Assembly (NCBI GenBank): GCA_027563935.2
Contig: CM050449.1
Coordinates: forward strand, 45,916,507 to 45,980,506
Direction of reading: 5' to 3'
Origin: Costus lasius
Taxonomy: Eukaryota; Streptophyta; Magnoliopsida; Zingiberales; Costaceae
Length of the DNA stretch: 64,000 bases
Position numbers and translations under genes: made by a program. Shown here piece by piece: positions 57,801 through 64,000 of this stretch (position 1 is the first letter of the stretch; each line of letters opens with the position of its first letter). The notes below the pieces were generated by a model. That model was not told the DNA's origin and made no database searches. It saw only the letters and a program-made list of their open reading frames with translations.

Positions 57801-57974
57801 GGCATCCCGAACCGCCCTTGCGGTGTTCGGAGCGGGTTGAGGCGGTATCGCCGTCTCGAGGACATACAGTTTCCTCTCTGCCTTAAGAACAATCTTAAGG
57901 TGTCCGAACTAGTCTGAGAAGTTTGGCCCAGCAAACTTCTCCCTTTCCAGTAGGGATCGCACATTGAAGTTCAT
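54842..57974 (-). pseudogene. Copia-2 gag-protease-integrase-RT, broken
   Basis: Starts at the minus-strand ATG 57974-57972 (MNFNVRSLLE). It has gag, a zinc knuckle (CFHCGQLGHWKKDC), protease WVLDTACG, the pre-integrase block, integrase with HSDVCGPF, SDRGGEY and GVSERRNRT, and RT with YVDD. Stops: TAG at 57909-57911 (codon 22, Trp in copia-1 and copia-3), TGA at 57033-57035 (CGA in copia-1) and TGA at 55338-55340 (TGG in copia-1). The integrase catalytic Asp lost in copia-1 is present here. The frame continues at 44193 across the gypsy insertion. Confidence 0.9.
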
Positions 57975-59765
57975 GGTGTTCGTTGCTGCAGGAATCTACA
58001 ACAATGCAAGAACAGCAAGGTCAGTATCAATGTAAAGAATCAATTCAGGACTTAAGAATGATTCTTTTCTCACTATTTTATCTGACTGAAAAATCCATGA
58101 AAACAGTCCGAAAGAGTAACACTCTTTTAGTGAGATGGGATCCAGATTTCATACTTGGTCTCCGCGTCCCGCTCAGGCGAGATAAGATGCACAGAGAGTA
58201 CAAGCACTAATTTCTGGTAGGCAGTCCCTGCCAATCGCCAACCCGTGCGATTCCCCTTCATCTGGGCAATCCAGCAGACTGTGCCAACTGAGTTGGTACA
58301 ACACAGTCTCTGATCCCACAGATGGCTGCCTCCATGTGCTACCATATGCGCCACATATGTAGCCTACATGGTCAAGCTGACCCGACCTACTCCCTGGACC
58401 ACCACGTGCTATGCTGAGCAACGAGAAGCGATAAATCCCTTCCCTGTAACACGCAGGTGTAATCCCGCACCGTCTGAAGATAGATGGACGTGCCCACTGA
58501 GTGGGTACAACACGGCTCCAACGATAGTCAGAACAGTGAGGTTTCGCGTCAGAAGGCTTACGAGCTTGATATTTAACGTTGGATTTTAATGGTCTTTTAT
58601 CTTCTTAACTATCATGCAATTCCTATGGTGATAGTAGAAGATAAATAAATCATGCAATTCTAATTATATAAACAATAAATAGAAAGCATGCTGATCTTAT
58701 GTGGTAAAAGTCCATTAACCCTACGTAAGACCTTAATTAACTTAAGTCTTCACTTGAGCTCTTCATGGGTCTTTGCTCCTCATCTGGCCCAAACCAGGGC
58801 CCAAGCGCCCACTGCAGCTCAGGTGCTCCCACCAGGTAAATGCGCCTGTCCTAGGGTCGAACCCTAGACCTCCCACCTGGTCAAGCCACTACTGCATGCG
58901 CCTCTGCCATGTGTGCTATGTGCTCTTGTCTGATCAAATTACAAATTAATCTATCTAGACAAGATTGACACGCAGGTCAATTACACTTTATAAATTAAAT
59001 AACATGTGATTCGCAGATCACAATAAAAAATTAATTTACAAGTTAATTCCAGGCACGCAGGCCCCAGCACAGCACACATTAATCGGGCAGCCCACATAAG
59101 AGTAAATAAACAGGCATATGGTATTCAATCAACATGTGATCCATTTAAGAAAATAAAATATTTCGAAAACCCATTGGCATCTATTTTATTTTCCTTATGT
59201 GCCCTACTACCTTACAACGGTCCATTACTAGGGATCCACTCATCAGACCTAGTCAGATCCACTGCCCTTGCATGCACCAAGTCCTAACTAACTTGAGTCG
59301 ACCAAATAGTCAACTATGCATGCGTCAAGGGCTGAATGACCACAATGAGGTCTGGCAAGCGGGTGTGACCCCGGGCCTAACCCATGTGCGTTCATCGATT
59401 GTCTCAATCAGACATCGCTACACGCCTGTCCGCAGTCGACCAATAGCAACCTCGTGCTTGCGCACAGGTGCTATCTGGTCAACCCATCTAGGCTGTCAGA
59501 TAGTCTGATAGACTGGTTGGATCTAGACTCGACTGTGACTTCAACCCTAATAACCCGTCTAAGGGTTTAAAGCAGGCGCCACTTAGATCTAATGGTAAGC
59601 GCGCAAGTTATTTTGTTTAACGAAAAACATTGAACAACATGATGAAGCATGCGCCACCATGAAAATACAATATGTAAGCTTCGCATGTCACATATAGATC
59701 TATCTAAGTTGCGCTAACAAGGATCACACAAGCATCAAGCAACCATAAAAACATGCATAGACCTC
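57975..59765 (-). other. Copia-2 leader
   Basis: About 1.8 kb that matches the copia-1 leader in reverse. It has the hairpin-forming blocks near 58278-58300 and 58495-58512 and no convincing coding frame. Confidence 0.6.
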
Positions 59766-59777
59766 GCTCTGATACAA
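59766..59777 (-). other. Copia-2 primer-binding site
   Basis: Minus strand TTGTATCAGAGC, one base different from the copia-3 site. Confidence 0.75.
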
Positions 59778-59779
59778 AT

Positions 59780-60370
59780 TGAAAGTCCCCACATGAAGGG
59801 GGGCGAAACCCTAATGGCGCATATAAGAGGTTTTGAAAGCAACGGAAGCTAGGGTTTCTAAACAAAATCACATGCATATCATATGATTAACTTGTAAAGA
59901 TTAGACGACTCATACCAGTGCCATTTCTCTGATGGCGTCTTGGAAGCAGAAACCGAAAAAGTTTTCCTCCAAAAGGTGCGCACACAAGATGAAGATCACC
60001 TACCCTTGTCGCTCCTTGTGCTAGCAAGGATCTCCAAGTGTCTTGATCGAATGGAAGGGAGTGAGATGACTTCCTTTTTCTTTTCGAATCCTCTCCAAGG
60101 CTTCAACCTCTCACCCCGCGAGAGAGAGCGTAGCCGTTCAGAGAGATGGGCGAGAGAGAGAGACAAGAATAGAATGATTCTATTCCTACATGAGGCGTGA
60201 TCTCATTTGAGATCATGGTTTCTAAAAATAGAAACCCACACTTGCTCATGTGTTCACGCCAAGTGAACAAGTCGCAACCTCCTTTCCCCTTGAACCATAC
60301 GCTCACCCAATGAGCGGTTCATTTTGGTTTGGTTCAAAGACCAATTAACCCAAGCGATTTGGTCTAGATC
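59780..60370 (-). repeat. Copia-2 5' LTR, inner part
   Basis: Nearly identical to 41732-42322. It is cut by copia-3 within GGTCTAGATC; the intact LTR continues ATATTAAACC at 42323. Confidence 0.9.
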
Positions 60371-62050
60371 TGTTGGGGTATGCCCTTAAGGCTAATGTTT
60401 GAGGCCTTGGGATTGTATAAGTATCTTGTAATAAACTCTTGTGTTTATAAAGGCATGGTTGTTATTCAGGTTGTTACCTTGTCTGCTGTAATAAGTGTAC
60501 TTCTGAATAATGTCTCAAAGCTGTTCAGCTAAGCTGACAGGCTATATGTCCTTAGTCAAGATATCTTGGTGAACATGAGACAGCCTTGATATGATTGAGA
60601 CTAATATGTGTGCTAATCTTATAGGATGCTTCGAGCATGGAATAAGATGTAGACTCATGGGTACATTGGATGTACTGGACAGACCCTACTGGGATATTCC
60701 ATTGCTTGTCACAATGTGAATGATCCTTGTAAGCAGCAAGTGGCACATGTCCTTTGACTTGAGATCACTTGTGTTTCTAAATGATGATTGTCATTGTTTT
60801 GAGGTAGTTCAATATCATTTGAAACATAATGATTATAGACTATCTTGGATGATGAGCTTGAGTCAGGTTAGGGCACTAGTGATAGACAAAGGATTGCCGT
60901 CTCCTTGTTTAAGGAGTGTGATGTTCTAAAGGGCCCCCCTATATGAGATGATTGAGAAAGTGTATGGCCATACCCAGATGACTATGTTCATCTGATCTAA
61001 TCATGCTCATCATGTTGGAGTTACAAGCTTGACATGCTTGTCCAATAAGAACATCCAGTGGCAAAGGAAACATGTATGCCTTGTGAGTTTGATTCACACT
61101 TGTGCCATGATTTGGGTGTAGTCTTGGAAGACTCTTTCCTTTATATCGGGAGACAGTGATGTGTTGCTAGATACCTCTCACTGATCGTGATAACGAAAGT
61201 TATCGTTACCGACATTTAAAGGAAACCCTTAGGGTCGCACAATTTGATGATATGGCTTACTCAAGTCAGATCGTATGGACTGAATTGTTTGGGTTCAGTT
61301 TAGAGGAGTTTAACCTCTGATTGTAAGTGAGATCTAGTCTGATCATGTTTGATTGATTAGGACTCTAGATCGGTAAGCTTCGATTGAGAGAGTTGATGCT
61401 AGATCGATGAGATCAGAAGCATCAAAAGGATGAACGGTCAGATCTTAAACCTTGGGTTTATTTTGATTTGGACCAATGCTTGGGCTGATTTGATTTGGTT
61501 TATTGAACCAAAATCAATTGGATCGATTAAGCTTGAACCGGTTCACATGTGTGAACGCTTGGTTCAAAGCTTAAGCGTTTTGTTTTGGTCGGTTTCGAAA
61601 GCTCTCCTTCATGACATTCCATTTATGGAAAGTCATCATGGTGACTTGATGAAAAAACGCCAAAACGCTTTTTGCTTGAAGGCTTCTCACTTTGGCGATG
61701 GAGTGTGCTTGAGAGAGCATTATCGCCGAGAGTGGAGAGGTGGAATTCGGCCAAGCAAAGACTCCAAGGATTCTCCTTCAAACGATCAAGACCCCTTGAA
61801 GCTTTTGCTAGCACAAAGGCGTGAAGGGAGTAGCCAACTTCTTCTTGTGTGCACGCCATTTGGAGGGGATCTATTTTGCTCTCTTGCTTCCAAGCCGACC
61901 TCCATCTCTATGGCTATGGTATAGATCTAAACTCATTCAAGTTGATCATATGGTTTTCATATGCGATCCTTTAGAAACCCTCTTTCCGCCATGCTTGCTA
62001 GAGGCGCATGTTCTAGGGTTTCCCCCCCCCATGAGTTAGGGGTTCTTTCA
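60371..62050 (+). repeat. Copia-3 5' LTR
   Basis: Begins TGTTGGGG and ends TCTTTCA, 1680 bases. It is clearly more diverged from the copia-1 LTRs than those are from each other. Confidence 0.88.
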
Positions 62051-62052
62051 AT

Positions 62053-62064
62053 TGGTATCAGAGC
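62053..62064 (+). other. Copia-3 primer-binding site
   Basis: TGGTATCAGAGC, two bases after the LTR. Confidence 0.82.
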
Positions 62065-63918
62065 AAGGTTTTCGATATGATCTATATGATTGCTTTGAAA
62101 TGTTTGTGATCCATACATGTTGCGCTTACTTGATGCATGCTTTATTTACATGAAGTTTGCGCTTGTATCTTGGTTACATGAAGTTTGCGCTTGTATCATG
62201 GTTACATGCAGTTTGCGCTCCCCCTTGAAGGGGACTCCCTAATGTTTGCACTCCCCCTTGAAGGGGACCCCCTTAGATCTAAGGGTTATCAACATGCTAG
62301 ATATGACATATATCAAGTGAAGCATGTTGTTTGTTATGTTTGCGCATGTTCTAAATGTTTTATAAAACTTACATCTTGCGCGCCTGCTTAGATCTAAGGT
62401 GCCCCTACTATAAATCCTTAGATGGGTTGATGGGGTTGAAAGCATCTACTATGTTAGATCCAAAGTCTGATCAGACCATCTGACAGCCTAGATGGATCGA
62501 CCAGATGGCACCTGTGCGCAAGCACAAGGTGGCCATAGGTTGATTGCATCTTAGGTGTGTAGCGAGGTCTGGTTGAGACAACTACTGAACACACATGAGT
62601 TAGGCCCGGGGTCACACCCGCTTGCCAAAACTCATGAGGGTGGTTCAGCCCTTGGCGCATGCATGGTTGACCATTAGGTCAACTCGGGTCAGTTAGGACT
62701 CGGTGCATGCAAGGGCAGGGGATCTGACCAGATGGATGAGTGGATCCCTATCAATGGACCATTGTAAGGTTGTGGAGCACATAAGGAAATTAAAATTGAT
62801 GCCTATGGGGTTTTTCAAAATTTAATTTCATGATTGGATCACATGATGATTGATACCATATGCTTGTTTATTTAGTCTTATGTGGGTTGCCCTATTGTGT
62901 GCTGTGCTGGGGCCTGCGTGCCTGGTAAATTATAAGTTAATACTATTGTGATCTGCGAATCACTTTTTCATTTAATTTATAATATGTGTTTGACCTGCGA
63001 GTCAAAGCTTGTCTAGATAGAGCAAAATGTATTTTGACTAGACAAGAACATAAAAGCACACATCCAAGAGGAGCATTCAGCTGGTGGCGCACCTGAGGTG
63101 CTCTTGGCGCTAGGGCCCTGGGTTGGACCAGATGAAATGCATAAGGAGCTCAAGTGAAGACTTAAGTAAAATTAAGGTCTTACTAGGGTTCATGGGCTTT
63201 TACCACATAAGATCATGCTTTCTATATATAAATTAGAACTGCATGAGTTTATCTTCTACTATCACCATAGGAATTGCATGGTAGTGAAGAAGATAAAAGA
63301 CCGTTAAAATCCAACGCTAACATATCAAGCTCGTAAGCCTTCTGACGCGAAACCTCACTGTTCTGACTATCGTTGGAGCCGTGTTGAACCCACTCAGTGG
63401 GCACGTCCATCTATCTTCAGACGGTGCTGGATTTCACCTGCGTGTTACAGAGTAGGGATTTATCCCTTCTCGTTGCTCAGCATAGCACGTGGTGGTCCAG
63501 GGAGTAGGTCGGGTCAGCTTGACCATGTAGGCTACATATGTGGCGCATATAGTAGCACATGGAGGCAGCCATCTGTGGGATCAGAGACTGTGTTGTACCA
63601 ACTCAGTTGGCACAGTCTGCTGGATTGCCCAGATGAAGGGGAATCGCACGGGTTGGCGATTGGCTGGGACAGCCTACCAGAAATTAATGCTTGTCATCTC
63701 TGTGCATCTTATCTCGCCTGAGCGGGACGCGGAGACCAAGTATGAAATCTGGATCCCATCTCACTAAAAGAGTATTACTCTTTCGGACTGTTTACTGGAT
63801 TTTTCAGTCAGACAAAATAGTGAGAAAAGAATCTTTCTTAAGTCCTGGATTGATTCTGAACATTGATACTAACCTTGCTGTTCTTGCATTGTTGTAGATA
63901 ACTGCAGCAACGAACACC
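62065..63918 (+). other. Copia-3 leader with short tandem repeats
   Basis: Matches the other copia leaders in its second half. The first part has three 28-base units (ACATGAAGTTTGCGC at 62148, 62176, 62204, the last variant) and two copies of CTCCCCCTTGAAGGGGAC near 62218 and 62251, a phrase that in copia-1 sits at the LTR end. No coding frame is supported. Confidence 0.6.
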
Positions 63919-64000
63919 ATGAGCTTCAATGTGCGATCCCTACTGGAAAGGGAGAAGTTTGCTGGGCCGAACTTCTCTGACTGGTTTGGACACCTTAAGA
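63919..64000 (+). CDS. Copia-3 gag, start only
   Basis: MSFNVRSLLEREKFAGPNFS, then DWF, 27 codons to the window edge. It matches copia-1 gag and keeps the Trp that is a stop in copia-2. Whether the rest is intact cannot be seen. Confidence 0.85.
   Translation, partial: MSFNVRSLLEREKFAGPNFSDWFGHLK

Larger units (their letters stand above)
41732..60370 (-). mobile_element. Copia-2: antisense copia, split by a gypsy element and cut by copia-3
   Basis: Same family as copia-1. In its own direction it reads 5' LTR (59780-60370 and onward beyond the window, cut by copia-3), primer site, leader, gag-pol 57974-54842, a gypsy insertion, the pol end 44193-43440, purine tract and 3' LTR 43419-41732. 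It sits in the 3' LTR of element B. Confidence 0.9.
60371..64000 (+). mobile_element. Copia-3: copia element running off the window
   Basis: 5' LTR 60371-62050, primer site, leader and the first 27 codons of gag. It is the same family as copia-1 and copia-2, inserted in the copia-2 5' LTR. AGATC at 60366-60370 is the predicted target duplication; its partner is outside the window. Confidence 0.88.

Overview
The window is nuclear DNA of a flowering plant, most likely a monocot. The evidence is dense nested LTR retrotransposons and a single GC-rich host gene in AT-rich surroundings. The species cannot be named from this sequence. The only intact host protein gene I can support is an AIG2-like gamma-glutamylamine cyclotransferase at 3181-3714. 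No rRNA, tRNA, CRISPR or prokaryote-type system is present.

Layout: 1-1270 is a decayed antisense copia LTR. Then come host intergenic DNA and the cyclotransferase gene, followed by intergenic DNA with retroelement scraps up to 8559. Position 8565-19286 is an Athila-type Ty3/gypsy element (element A; TSD AGAAG). Its polymerase region is replaced by fragments of two host genes: a long coiled-coil protein of the At4g31570 type, and translation initiation factor eIF4G. Position 19323-28447 is a complete copia element (copia-1; TSD GCTAG). Position 28453-30541 is an antisense gypsy integrase remnant. From 30542 a second Athila-like element (B) begins. It is split by a solo LTR of its own family (36395-38310; TSD CCTGG), and its 3' LTR is cut at 41731 by an antisense copia (copia-2). 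Copia-2 is itself split by a complete chromovirus-type gypsy element (44194-54841; TSD TGACT). Its 5' LTR is cut at 60370 by a third copia (copia-3), which runs off the window end.

Relative ages follow from the nesting. The antisense integrase remnant predates B. B predates its internal solo LTR and copia-2. Copia-2 predates both the gypsy element and copia-3. Copia-1 has near-identical LTRs and is young. All polyproteins carry premature stops. The six stops in copia-1 and copia-2 that can be checked against a sister copy are all C-to-T or G-to-A changes, five of them in CG or CHG context, as expected from decay of methylated plant DNA.

Most notable observations: (1) the two-gene capture in element A, held in one frame and including the eIF4E-docking motif of eIF4G; (2) period-85 hairpin repeats in A that occur both in its LTRs and just before its env-position ORF; (3) period ~71 palindromic arrays in B-family LTRs; (4) a fossil primer-binding site inside B-family LTRs; (5) a conserved hairpin just after pol in both Athila-like families. 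All coordinates and comparisons were read by eye, and family assignments are from memory of family features, without database searches.
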